Shown here: positions 1-9,884 of the stretch, one piece after another
Position numbering within the stretch: the first letter of the stretch is position 1
How the letters are laid out: each line of letters begins with the position of its first letter
Assembly: GCA_036417435.1 (NCBI GenBank)
Contig: CM070918.1
Location: forward strand, 32,309,523-32,373,522
Direction of reading: 5' to 3'
Length of the DNA stretch: 64,000 nucleotides
DNA from: Inia geoffrensis
Taxonomy: Eukaryota; Chordata; Mammalia; Artiodactyla; Iniidae
Made by a program: the position numbers and the translations under genes
The notes under the pieces: model-generated
The model's database searches: none
Told to the model about the DNA's origin: nothing
The model's input: the letters and a program-made list of their open reading frames with translations, nothing else

Positions 1-100
1 AGAGAGGTTAAGTGACTGGCCCAAGATCACCCAGCTAGGATTCAGCTCCCAACCATCGGGCTCCAATGCATGTTAACTTCTGCTGCCTCTCATGCATGAT
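1..100 (-). repeat. MIR SINE fragment
   Basis: Reads as the reverse complement of the MIR core: AGAGAGGTTAAGTGACTGGC followed by the CCCAAGATCACCCAGCTAGG motif, which corresponds to the MIR stretch where the usual consensus has GCTGTGTGACCTTGGGCAAG on the other strand. It is cut by the window edge. Old and diverged. Confidence 0.8.
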
Positions 101-175
101 GCCTGCAAAACACTGAGCACAGTGCCCAATACATAATAGGCACTCAATAAACATTCGCTGTTATTACTACTTCAT
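101..175 (+). repeat. MIR/L2 3'-end fragment
   Basis: Contains the shared MIR/L2 tail (GCACAGTGCCCAATACATAA, then GGCACTCAATAAACATTCG) in forward orientation. It lies directly beside an inverted MIR fragment, so either two insertions or a rearrangement is recorded here. Confidence 0.7.
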
Positions 176-247
176 GGGGTTTCTGTGAAGATAAATGAAT
201 GCTCTACCTTCAAATACTTGGGAAATTTCTGTATACACAGAAATCAG

Positions 248-268
248 CAATGCAAATGCAAATGCAAA
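248..268 (+). promoter_or_regulatory. Overlapping POU octamer motifs (candidate)
   Basis: Positions 250-268 read ATGCAAATGCAAATGCAAA, which gives two full overlapping octamers (ATGCAAAT at 250-257 and 256-263) and a third partial one. The octamer is the binding site of Oct/POU-domain factors. The site lies in non-repeat DNA between the MIR pair and a Charlie copy. It could equally be a short tandem slippage product; function is inferred only. Confidence 0.3.
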
Positions 269-314
269 CCAAGAAAACCTGAAACTACTGTTACCCAGCC
301 CCATCTCCTACATC

Positions 315-515
315 AGGAGTTGGGAGACAGAGTCCAGCTAGCTGCCACCTGTTTTTGTAAATAAAGTTTTATTGAAACATAGCCACACATATTCATTTAC
401 ATATTGACTACAGCAGAAGTGAACAATTCTGACAGAGACCATATGGCCTGCAAAATCTAAAATATATACTGTCAAGCCCTTTATATAGATAAAAAAAAAA
501 ATTTGCTGAATCCTG
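315..515 (+). mobile_element. hAT-Charlie (MER1-type) non-autonomous DNA transposon
   Basis: Matches the abundant mammalian element with the core CCACCTGTTTTTGTAAATAA followed by AGTTTTATTG, then GAGACCATATGGCCTGC and the TTTGCTGAATCCTG end. It is diverged and has an internal run of A. Two other copies lie at 34841-35160 and 57966-58176. No transposase is encoded. Confidence 0.75.
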
Positions 516-639
516 TCTTAAATCATGTATTTTAACTAGAGTTCCTCAACAGTCAGATTTGTTTGCTCAGTAAAGACATGACGCAATGGAAAAGTTATTG
601 ACTTTGGAGTCAGAACAAAAGAACAGCAAAGCCACCTGA

Positions 640-880
640 CACCTCCTGAGTGCCCATGCCATGGCTGGCAGTAGCTAAGTGTCTGATATGCATAACTTCA
701 CCTAATCTTAACAAGCCCATACAATAGGATCATTCCCATGTTACAGATGAAGAAACTGAGGCTCAGAGAGGTTAAGCAACTTGCTTAAGGCCACACAGCT
801 GGAACTTGGGGGAGGCAGAACTCAAGTTCAAATCCACAGCTCTACTCCTAACCCTTGCTTCCCACGTCCTGCAGGCTCCA
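640..880 (-). repeat. MIR SINE
   Basis: Clear antisense MIR: ACAGATGAAGAAACTGAGGC, AGAGAGGTTAAGCAACTTGC and GGCCACACAGCTGG in order, as expected for the complement of the MIR core and 3' half. Confidence 0.85.
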
Positions 881-1052
881 GAGCCAGCCTTGTCCCTTCC
901 TAGCCACGCAGGGACATTTGAGTCCTTACTCTGGCTCTGGTAATGGATGTCTTGATCAGTTCCAAAGCATCCCCGATTATCATTTGTCCTTCCGTTTTCT
1001 TCACTCTCCCTCTCTTTCCCAAGAAAAAAGGAAAGACCTGCCCCCTCCCACC

Positions 1053-1054
<2 letters not shown>

Positions 1055-1086
<32 letters not shown>
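1055..1086. repeat. (CA)n microsatellite
   Basis: An uninterrupted dinucleotide run of about 16 CA units in non-repeat sequence. Open frames across it are artefacts of the repeat. Confidence 0.95.
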
Positions 1087-1089
<3 letters not shown>

Positions 1090-1640
1090 CCCTTGGTGGT
1101 GTGTGCTGAGCAGGGATGGATTAAAGAAATAGAAAGATAGGAAATCAATATGTAAATGGGTGGATTTTTTCTTTTTTCGTTTGCAATTCAAAGTCATTTG
1201 GCCAATTGTCAAAATGTCAACTGTGAGTTTTCTCTCTTGTTTTCTCTCCACATACTTCTCAGCTTCCTCGCCTTTCATGGTGTGCGCTGTTTTTGTTGGC
1301 CCTGCTATGGAGGAGGGAGAAATCCATCGGTTTCATTAGCTCTTTGAAAAACGAGGTGGGACCAAGTTGGCGAGGTGACGAGGTCACCAAGAGTCATTTA
1401 TCATTTTCGATGAGGCATAATGAACTCCTCGAAGCTGGACTCTAATTTAATTGTCTTCTACTTAATTGAGGAGAAGGAAGCCTGTTCCAAGGTACTGACT
1501 GAAGGTGTTTTTATTGAAACGGAGACAGTTCTCATTTGTAGCCTGTAGGTGACAGGGAAAAAAAACTGCTTCTTGTTAAACTGTCTCTCACTCTCTCGCT
1601 CATTCAGTGCAATCTTTATTTTGTGTCTAGTGGAGTCTAG
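1087..1640. other. Non-repetitive interval, nothing recognised
   Basis: AT-rich single-copy-looking sequence. I see no exon with splice signals, no RNA gene and no repeat I can name. Confidence 0.5.
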
Positions 1641-1649
1641 ATTTTCCTC

Positions 1650-1963
1650 TCCCGACTGATCCATCCCCTTCCAGTAAATGGCACCACCATCCATCCAGCT
1701 GCCCAGGCTGAAAAGAAAGGAGTGTGATTCCTCACACCCCATAGTTTCATCGGGGAGCCCATCAGCAAGTCCAATCAGCTCCATCAAAGCTGACCATTTC
1801 TCACCATCCCTGGTGACAACTTTCCTGATTCAAGCCACCACTAACACTCACCTGAATATCTATAAACCTTCTCAATATTTTCCTGTTTCCACTCTTTACC
1901 CTCCCAAGTTCTCTGTCCGTTCAGCAGCCCAAGTATGGAAAATCTAAGTCAGATGATACCACT
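1650..1963 (+). repeat. L2 LINE, segment 1 of 3
   Basis: Matches the L2 3' region in forward orientation: the CATCAGCAAGTCCAATCAGC block, CAAGCCACCACTAACACTCA, and the TCAGCAGCCCAAG...AAGTCAGATGA block that normally precedes the CTTAAAACCCTCCAATG motif. That motif is found 500 bp downstream after an LTR insertion. L2 is long dead in placental mammals. Confidence 0.75.
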
Positions 1964-2465
1964 TGAATTAGTTATCAACTGCAGCAGAACAAATGACCTC
2001 AGAATTTAGCAGCTTTGGGTAAAAAAATAAATATTTATTATTTCACACAGTTTCTAAGGATCAGGAATCGGGAAGCGGCTTAGCTAAGCGGTTCTGATGC
2101 AGAGTCTCTAGTGAGGTTGCAATTAGGATGTCAGCCTGGGCTGTTGTCATCTGAAGGCTGGAGAATCCACTTCCAAGGTGGCTTACACCCATGGCTGTTG
2201 GCTGGAGGCCTCAGTTCCTAGCCACATGGACCTCTCTTAAAGCTGCTTGACTGTTCTCATGGCACAGCAGCTGGCTTCCTCCCGAGTGAGTGAACAGAGA
2301 GAGAGAGAGAAAGGCAGAAGCTGCAATGTCTTTTACAGCCTAGCCTCAGAAGTCACAGCTGTCGTTTCCACATAGCCTGTTAGTTACAGGTCACTCTTAT
2401 TCAGGGTGGGAGGATATGAATACCAGGTATCAAGGGTCACTGGGAACCACCTTGGACACTGGCTA
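1957..2465 (-). mobile_element. Ancient LTR-like element (MaLR/MLT1-like) inside L2
   Basis: In reverse orientation it shows the typical MLT1-like end (TTAGTTATCAACTGCAGCAG, reading outward as ...CTAA) and an antisense AATAAA (TTTATTATTTCACAC region). It splits a forward L2 whose halves resume on either side. The 8-mer TCAGATGA lies at both junctions (1949-1956 and 2466-2473). It has no internal viral genes. The exact subfamily is not settled. Confidence 0.6.
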
Positions 2466-2498
2466 TCAGATGACTCCCTTGCTTAAAACCCTCCAATG
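2466..2498 (+). repeat. L2 LINE, segment 2 of 3
   Basis: Short L2 piece (TGACTCCCTTGCTTAAAACC then CTCCAATG) trapped between the LTR insertion on its left and an L1 3' end on its right. Confidence 0.75.
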
Positions 2499-2816
2499 AG
2501 GGGGAAGGGTAAGCTGGGACGAAGTGAGAGAGTGGCATGGACTTATATACGCTACCAAATGTAAAATAGGTAGCTAGTGGGAAGCAGCCGCATAGCACAG
2601 GGAGATCGGCTCAGTGCTTTGTGACCACCTAGAGGGGTGGGATAGGGAGGGTGGGAGGGAGACGCAAGAGGGAGGAGATATGAGGATATATGTAAATGTA
2701 TAGCTGATTCACTATGTTATAAAGCAGAAACTAACACATCATTGTAAAGCAATTATACCCCAATAAAGATGTTAAAAAAAAAAAAAGCGATGGGTGAAAT
2801 AAAAAAAAAAAAAAAA
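2499..2816 (+). mobile_element. L1 3' end (young 3'-UTR type 2), 5'-truncated
   Basis: The 3' UTR is recognisable by AGGGTAAGCTGGGACGAAGT, AAATGTAAAATAGGTAGCTA and AATTATACCCCAATAAAGAT, ending in two A-runs. It is flanked by a target-site duplication: ACCCTCCAATG before and ACCTCCAATGG after (about 2488-2498 and 2815-2826). It contains no ORF2 sequence. It is inserted into an L2 that continues on the right. Confidence 0.9.
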
Positions 2817-3115
2817 CCTCCAATGGTTTCCTACTGAAATTAGAATACAATCCCAATTTGCTATTATGGTTTAGCGAGCCCTGTGCAATCTGACCTCCAC
2901 TTACGTCCCCCTTACCCACTTGGCTCCAACTACTGTGGCCTTCTTTCTCTCTCTCAAGCATATTCCTGCCTCAGGACCTTTTCATGTACAGTTCCCTCTG
3001 CCTGGAATGTTTTTCTTCCAGACTTTCATACAGCTGGTTCCCTGTCATTTAGGTCTAAATACAAATTGTCACCTCCTGAGAAGCCTACCCCAGATACCCT
3101 ATCTAACTAGAGAAA
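2817..3115 (+). repeat. L2 LINE, segment 3 of 3
   Basis: Forward L2: GTTTCCTACTGAAATTAGAA, CTCAGGACCTTTTCATG, GTTCCCTCTGCCTGGAATG and TGTCACCTCCTGAGAAGCC are the classic L2 3'-region landmarks. The open frame at 2883-3110 is L2 sequence, not a gene. Confidence 0.9.
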
Positions 3116-3484
3116 AACTCATGTATTAATATTAAATTTTTAGAGAAATGCAGTGGATTACTGCAGAATACATACAGTGCATCTGTAAACATTGCCCTCC
3201 CTCTACCTGCCACCTTATTGAGGGTTCAAGAAGGAAACTAACCAATCTAAATTTGTTCTAAAGCTTACCTGATCTGGGGATTTAATTGGAATATACTCTT
3301 CTAGGTAGAGCTCAGATGCTCGGGTAATCTCCCTTTTCCCCATGTCTCTCTGTGCCTCACACCAGAACCTCAAAGAAGTAGATAACCCCCAAAAGATGAA
3401 CAACCCCTTAGAGCCAAGCAGAGACAGCCAGAAGCAAGCTCTAAACCCTCAATCCACATGAATCTAATGCTTTCAGACTCTTGG
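3116..3484. other. Non-repetitive interval, nothing recognised
   Basis: No repeat, RNA or exon signal that I can support. Confidence 0.5.
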
Positions 3485-3765
3485 CACTTATGTGCCTACA
3501 CTTACCTACCACTTACAAAGCACACTGATGCATCAGGTGCAATGCTAACCACTTCATGACTTCATAAACTGCATAGTGTAATTCTCACAACAGACACCTC
3601 TATGAAATAGGAAGTCTTATCTCCACTTCACAAACGAGGAAACAGAGGCATAGGTGGGACACTATACCAATTAAATGACACGAGCCAGAATTCAAATGCT
3701 GCTTTGGGTGCAAAGTGTGTAGTCTTAACAGCCCATTATATTACCTCTTTCAATGTTTACAGAGG
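3485..3765 (-). repeat. MIR SINE
   Basis: Antisense MIR, diverged: CTACACTTACCTACCACTTA, CTCACAACAGACACCTCTAT and ACAAACGAGGAAACAGAGGC in the expected order. Confidence 0.7.
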
Positions 3766-3834
3766 CACTGTATGTAGTCGCATAGTAATCCATTGCATTT
3801 CTCTATGGAATTTTATATTAATATAGGAGTTTTT

Positions 3835-4225
3835 CTTACCTTAAGCATTTATTGAATAGCTGCTATGCACCCAGCCCTGTGCTAGTGGCTATGGGGATCC
3901 TGGAAAGCGTGACATCATTCCAGCCCTCAAGAAGCTCACAATTATACATTGGTTTGAGAGGCTAAAGGAGAGCAAGTCATTTCTCTAATACTTGGAGAAG
4001 TGAGAACGTTATCAAGATGAGTAGAGTAGGGTGGGGAGGGACATTTAAGGTCAGAGAGGACACGAAGTTTGAATTAAGCCTTGAAAAATAAGCGAGCTTT
4101 AAACAGCAGAAGGGAGGAGTGGGACAGGAGTCTTGTAAGCAGAAGAGTCTGTTCTTGTGAAAGTGAAGAGGCAAGAAAAGTCAGAAAACAGTGAGATGAC
4201 CAGTTTGAGTGAAACTGAAGCTGTA
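3835..4225 (-). repeat. L2 LINE fragment
   Basis: Antisense L2 3' end: AAGCATTTATTGAATAGCTG, CCAGCCCTGTGCTAGTGGC, CCAGCCCTCAAGAAGCTCAC, followed by diverged antisense L2 up to the GAGATGACCAGTTTGAGTG region. Confidence 0.75.
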
Positions 4226-4574
4226 TGCATGAATATAAATGGTGTAAAAACATAAAATCCAACATAAAAAGAGAATGATATGTGAAGAGGATTAACTGAC
4301 TAATAAGGCAGGTGTCCATAAATATTAGTAAAGGGGTGAGACGTGACAAGAACTAGTTCTTTCCCAAGAGAATATCATTGGATAATTAGGCTTACATCCT
4401 ATCTGCCTGCTCTTAAGTAACCTAAATAGAAAATCTAGGAAACTGAGTGGTCAGATGTGTTCAATCAATCATGTGCTTTGGATCATATAAACAAATGCTT
4501 TAAATATTTTCTGTCCTAGCACAGTTCATAAGAACTGAATCCCTCCTACGTGCTCGGAACGATGATCAGAGTTC

Positions 4575-4745
4575 AAAAGAGTTGGTTTCTAAACCTAGTT
4601 CAACCACTTCCTGGTTAAGTGACCTGATCAAGGTAAATAACTGTTCTAAGCTCAACTGTAAAATATGGGGTAAGAGTGCCATAATTACAGGACAATCGTG
4701 GGGATTCGTTGAGATAACATTCATGTTTTATAGGCACTCTTTCTT
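4575..4745 (+). repeat. MIR SINE fragment
   Basis: Forward MIR core and tail: GTTCAACCACTTCCTGGTTA, AACTGTAAAATATGGGGTAA and GGGGATTCGTTGAGATAA. Confidence 0.7.
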
Positions 4746-4894
4746 TCCCCAACTCTGACGTTTTATTCTCTAAAGCAGATGGTTCAGGTTGGCTTAGAAA
4801 GGGAGGAAGGAGAGCAGCACAGCAGGACGTGGCAGCCTCATAAACAGGCATGCGTAGTGGACATCAATTACTTTGGCTCTCCAGAATAGCCACT

Positions 4895-5385
4895 CCCCTC
4901 GTTTCCTGGCTCTGCTCCATGTCCCTGTTCTAATCATGTTACAGAACCTACCTTCCTGGCCAGAATTATTGTGGGAAGAACTTATCCTAGTCCAAGTCAG
5001 ACCAATGACAGGGCTCGACCTCTTGGCTACAACCGTTATACCAGAGATGGGCACCTGACACAAACCAGGCCAATCAGATTCTTCCCTGGAATTTTTGAAC
5101 TTGAACCCGGGAGACTGGCTGAGTTTCGCTTCCTCTCCTCTTGTTATTCCCTGCCCAAAAGAGGAAGTAGTTCGACAGTAATAGAAGGTGTGAATCTTCC
5201 CATCTAGAATAGTGACAAGACTGAGAGAGACCATCTGAGAAATATTTTGGTTCCAAGTTCCACCTGTGCCAGATCCAGCCAGCCCTGCTTTCCTTGTTTG
5301 GTGAGCCAAGACACTTCCCCTTTCTGCCTAAATAAATTTGAGTTGGGCTTTCGTCACGTGCAACCCAAGGAACCCTACACGAGAA
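4895..5385 (+). mobile_element. Ancient LTR-like repeat A, copy 1
   Basis: Member of an old dispersed family present three times in this window (also 9885-11980 and 14630-15010). Landmarks are AGGCCAATCAGATTCTTCCC, a CCTAAATAAATTTGAGTTGG segment with an AATAAA signal near the right end, and GGGCTTTCGTCACGTGCAAC. The layout (CCAAT boxes early, AATAAA late) suggests a solo LTR of an old ERVL/MaLR-like element, but I cannot name the family. Confidence 0.55.
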
Positions 5386-5479
5386 TGAAGAAGGAAATGA
5401 ACTTGTCGTGTCTGGAGAACAATGAAGAGACACACTTCGTTGGAATAAGAGATTTATTTTAAGGGGTTGTGAGATCAGA

Positions 5480-5770
5480 GCTGAATGAGGAAGGGTGTGA
5501 ATGCCACTCACCAGGGAGTCACTGAGGCTTCTGAGCATGGAGCAACATGGTGAAAGCCGTCACTTAGGAGCAGGAATGTGGGGAGGGTCGTCTATGATGA
5601 ATAACTGCAGGGAGAGGCTAGAGGCCGGGAGGCCACCTTGGAGGCTGTTCGAAGTGGAGCAGGGTAGATTCCAGTGCATCAACCCTCAGCAAGCAGTGGA
5701 GAGTCATGGGGCTTCACCTTGTTGGTGCTTGTGCTCTGAAAGCTGCTTCCACCTTTGGAATTTCACTTGA
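5480..5770 (-). repeat. Diverged L2 fragment (low confidence)
   Basis: Resembles the antisense upstream part of the L2 3' region (GAGCATGGAGCAACATGGTG, AACTGCAGGGAGAGGCTAGA, then GGCCACCTTGGAGGCTGTT). Strongly diverged, so the call is tentative. Confidence 0.4.
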
Positions 5771-7983
5771 CACTGGCTTCATCAGGGAAAATGTCTATCG
5801 ACAGTCACATCAATAGGACATGTGTAATTAACTCAGAGTCCTGCCCCCCAGGGGGTGGCCATGGGGAGGGCTCAGAATATAAGAGCTCAATATCATAGTC
5901 AAAGCTTTTATGCATGTGTCTTCCTCCAGTGGGTTCTACGCTGACAGTGTGGCTAAATGAGGCTTAATTCGACCATCCCAACAACCTATGGTTAATGACG
6001 TGACATTGTTGTAATTTGCATTTGGTAAATGCAATTTGGGGGCTATTTTCTCTCTCTTAGCTTTCTCTCCTGGGTTCCTGGACACCTGTGCTCCTTGGGG
6101 GGCAGGTTTCCTTTTCAACACCACAAATACCATCTCTGCTATTGGGACACAACAGTTAAATAATGTGAAATTGCACCGATGCCAGTGAAATAAAAGTGAG
6201 TTTTACAAAACCGAGTTCCTTCCCTGAACATAATAACAGTAAATTTCTAGGGTCCTATCGTGTAATATCCATTAGATTTATTATGTTGCAATTCCCAGTC
6301 CCACTAGTTCTGCCTGAGGGTGAGTATATTACATTTCATCACAGTTTCATTTTCTCCTACAGATGAGAAATGGGAATGCGATTGCAGTTATGTAGCATGC
6401 ATGTGTTAAATCTGATCTCTAATAAAATCAAACACATCACAACTCAAAGCATTTTAGCACAGTGTCGGGAAAATGAAACACCATCTGTCATCATGTAGAG
6501 ATTGCCTTATTATAACACAAAATCAAACTGCTCAGTGTGAACATTGCTACTTAATAAATGGGTAAATGAAAACTGATAATTATGGTCTTATTTATTTTAA
6601 ATGATTACTTAAAGCCACCAAAAGCACAACATAATTTGTCAATTAGGCACTCTGGACCCCATAACAGTATATAGAGCAAACACCCCTCAGTAAAAACGGT
6701 GCATAGACTTGGAGAGAAACAAAGGGGAGAGACTGAAAGGAACTTTCAAGAACTGCCAGGCATAGAGATGAGGAAAGAAGCCCAAGACCTGAGAAAACCT
6801 GGTCAGTCCTGATCAGGTGGCTGCAGTTTCCACATCAGAATCGCCCAGTATTTTCACTTGGAAAAAGAGCAACAGTTTCCACTGTGCAGGAAGATATGAT
6901 GACAGACTGAGGGTCCCAAGGAGAGCTGGTAACACTGCCTTCATCCCCATGAGACACATGTAAGATGCTGTTTCCAACTCTTGGGGGCAAGAGGTTTTTA
7001 ACTTGGTTTTAATCTTTCATTTGAATAGCACACTATTAGGTTAGAGTTAGTCATTTCTGAAAACAGATATTAAAGTAGGTAGAAAATACACAAGTTGGGA
7101 GAGAGACGTAGGAAATTTGAAGAGGATTAAGGGCACTGATAGTTGTGAATCCACTGTAATATGGACAAGGGCTTTGTTCTTCCCCGGAAAAAAGGAAATG
7201 GAAACACCTAAATGACTCGCTGTGATCAAAGATACAAGGTGATGTCTCTTCCTACTGCTTCTACCTATAATCCTGATTATCTGCCCTGATGAAATCGCAA
7301 CCATTCCTGGGATCCTACGAGATGTGACAAGGGTCTGCAAGCCCAAGAAGACAGAGAAACGCCTCCTGTCCCTGTGCTAAGCAGTTTGGTGTAGACGTAC
7401 TACACGGGGATTAACAATTCTAGACTCTTCCTTTGACATGTCACCCAGTTTTTCAGAGTCTTGGAAATACTGCAAATTCTCTTAGTCCCCAAGAAACTGA
7501 TGGAGAGTTTACAGACCTCCCCTAGATTTCCCAAATGTCCCCTAAGACCTAGAAAAGTGGTAGGAATATAAATTGAGTCTGAAAAAAGTACAGTCTACTA
7601 CCATCTTCCTATGCCCCTCCTCCAAAACTTTAAAGAATGGTTTCATGGAGGGATTGTCTTAAGTGCCATCACAATTGATTTAATTTCCTAATTTCAAGAA
7701 AACTTTATTACAAGGTGGCTTCATCTCCAATATTCAATTCAATTAGGTAAATATTCTGGAGCGCCTGCTAAATTTAAATCAATGAGGTGATTTAAATAAA
7801 TAAGCAGTTTGCATTTGCATGTAATTTGCGACACAGTTAGATAGAGAAAACGTGCAAGGATTAGAATTTGTGGTAAACGAAGGTAAAGTTGCATTCAAAG
7901 AAAAACTGTCTTGTTGTGGGAAAGAGCATTTCCAGCTGAGGTGATTGGGAAAGGCTCATAAAGGAGGTGGCCTATAGGATGGA
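5771..7983. other. 2.2-kb non-repetitive interval
   Basis: No interspersed repeat recognised in this stretch. It is AT-rich, with several homeobox- and POU-like motifs, including a palindromic pair at 6013-6037 beside a TGACGTGA site at 5997, and ATTTGCAT at 7814. No exon with credible splice sites was found. A candidate region for conserved non-coding sequence. Confidence 0.4.
6013..6037. promoter_or_regulatory. Palindromic octamer-like site (candidate)
   Basis: TTGCATTT (6016-6023) and AAATGCAA (6027-6034) form a perfect 8-bp inverted repeat around GGT. The left arm lies in a full reverse octamer (ATTTGCAT). A CRE-like TGACGTGA lies 10 bp upstream. This is a motif observation only. Confidence 0.3.
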
Positions 7984-8430
7984 CTTTTTTTTATTGAAGT
8001 ATACTTGATTTACAACGTTTCAGGTGTAGAGCAAAGTGATTCAGATAGATATATAGATATGTTCTTTTCATATTCTTTGCCATTATAAGTTATTACAAGA
8101 TATTGAATATAGTTCCCTGTGCTATACAATAGGACCTTGTTGTTTATCTATTTTATATATAGTAGTGTGTATCTGTTAATCCCAAATCCCTAATTTATTC
8201 CCCTCTCCCCTTTGGTAGCCATAAATTTGTCTTCTGTGTCTGTAAGTTTATTTCTGTTTCATAAATAAGTTCATTTGTATCATTATTTTTTTAGATTCCA
8301 CATATAAGTGATATCATATGATATTTGTCTTTCTCTATTTGACTTACTTTACTTAGTATGATAATCTCCAGGCCCACCCATGTTGCTGCAAATAGCATTA
8401 TTTCATCATTTTTTATGGCTGAGCAATATT

Positions 8431-8470
<40 letters not shown>

Positions 8471-8479
8471 CCTCTCTCT

Positions 8480-8537
<58 letters not shown>

Positions 8538-8662
8538 GCCACATCTTCTTTATCCATTCATCTGTCAATGGACATTTAGGTTGCTTCCATGTCTTGACTA
8601 CTGTAAATAGTGCTGCAATGAACATTGGGGAGCATGTATCTTTTTGAATTAGAGTTTTCACA
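7984..8662 (-). mobile_element. L1 3' end (3'-UTR type 3) with ORF2 tail, 5'-truncated
   Basis: Begins at a T-run (antisense poly-A) and reads through an antisense 3' UTR (TTGATTTACAACGTTTCAGG, TTCCCTGTGCTATACAATAG) into the antisense ORF2 C-terminus (GCCACATCTTCTTTATCCAT, TAGTGCTGCAATGAACATTG). An 11-bp target duplication with one mismatch flanks it: GGATGGACTTT at 7977-7987 and GGAAGGACTTT at 8663-8673. The ORF2 part is broken by microsatellite expansion. Confidence 0.9.
8431..8534. repeat. Compound (TC)n(TA)n microsatellite inside L1
   Basis: About 50 bp of TC-rich repeat followed by about 52 bp of pure TA. It replaces the short CCATTGTATATATGTGCCAC segment found at this point in the other L1 copies, so it grew from a seed within L1. 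Long TA runs extrude and are often unstable. Confidence 0.95.
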
Positions 8663-8711
8663 GGAAGGACTTTGAAGAACTCAAGAGGTAAAGAGGAGGA
8701 GGCAGAAGGAG

Positions 8712-9795
8712 AGGTATGGTTGGCAGAATTCTAAGATGACCTCATGGTGTAAAAAAGAATTTGTCCAGTCTTTGTCCCAGGTTCCTGGCATACAAGTCCC
8801 AAAGCCTTTGGGATTTCATGAGTGAGAAGAATGTTTCTGTTATGCTAATGAGGTAACTCCTGGTGGACCCTTAGATAGTCACCAGAAAGACCAACCTTGT
8901 GATTGGGAGGTTGGAACTGGAACTTTGGATCTCCCAGGGGGAGGGGGGGACTGGAGATTGAGATCAATCACGGGGCCAATGATTTAATTAAGCATGACTA
9001 CATAACGAGACCCTCAATAAAAACTCTGGCATCCAAGTCTCAATGGAGCATCCTGGTTGGTGCACACATGTATGTTCTGGGAGTGTGACACACCTTGACA
9101 CCAAAGGGAGAGGGCATGGAAGCTCTGTGCTCCCTCCTATACCTCACCATGTGTGTATCCTTTCTAATAAAAGTGTAATCATAAGCATTACTTTTCTGAG
9201 TTCTATGAATCATTCTAGTGAATTATCAACCCCCTGAACTTATAACCAGTTGGTAGAAGGATGGGTGGCCTGGGATCTCACTTGCAGCTGGCATCTGAAG
9301 TAGGGTCAGTCTTACAGAGAACTCTGCCCTTAATTTATGGAGATTATCCTCAGTGGGTCTGATCTAATGAGGTGATCCCTGAAAAGGAGTGGAGCCCTTC
9401 CTAGCAAGAGAGTTGGAAGCATCAGAGGGATTCAACAAGAGGTATTCACCATTGCTAGGTTTGAAGATGGAGCAGGCCATGTGGCAAAGAACACAGCAGC
9501 CTCTAGGAGAGCTGCTTCAGCTGGCAGCCAGCAGCCAGCAAAGAAATGGGGACCTCAGTCCTACAACTGAAAGAAACTGGATTCTGTCACAGCCATGTGA
9601 GCTTAGAAGAGGGCCATGCGCTCAAGATGAGAGCCTAACTGACACCTTGATTGCAGGCTTGTGAAACTCTGAGCTGAGAACCAGACAACACAATGCCCAG
9701 ACTCTGACCTACAGAACTGTGAACTAATAAATAGGTTTTGCTTTAAGTCACTAACTTTGGGGTAATTTGCTACACAGCAATAGAAAACTAATAAA
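8712..9795 (+). mobile_element. MaLR/MLT1-like LTR, split by another LTR-like element
   Basis: The left piece begins GGTTGGCAGAATTCTAAGAT (8720). The right piece resumes at about 9340 and carries GGTTTGAAGATGGAGCAGGC, AAATGGGGACCTCAGTCCTA, TGACACCTTGATTGCAGGCT and the end AATAAATAGG...GAAAACTAATAAA, the typical MLT1-like 3' end with an AATAAA signal. The intervening ~590 bp is a second element. No internal retroviral sequence is seen. Confidence 0.65.
8750..9340 (+). mobile_element. Ancient LTR-like element nested in MLT1-like LTR
   Basis: Landmarks of an old mammalian LTR-like family: GGAGATTGAGATCAATCACG, GGCCAATGATTTAATTAAGC, CCTCAATAAAAACTCTGGCA, AGAGGGCATGGAAGCTCTGT, GTATCCTTTCTAATAAAAGT and CTGAGTTCTATGAATCATTC. 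It sits between the two halves of the MLT1-like LTR, so it inserted later. Family not named; exact ends are approximate. Confidence 0.55.
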
Positions 9796-9884
9796 AGAGG
9801 GTCTTGTGATGAATATGTCAGGAATTGCATTATCATTCTATACAGCCATATTGATTTGTCTGCCCAGCTTCTCTGATTATCTGG

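Noticed and set aside
772..1278. 168-residue antisense frame
   Set aside because: Runs through the CA microsatellite (a Cys/Val repeat in the translation) and a MIR, so not a gene.
4794..5538. Two overlapping antisense frames of 171 and 154 residues
   Set aside because: They overlap in different frames across LTR-like repeat A, with no domain or codon-like constraint visible.
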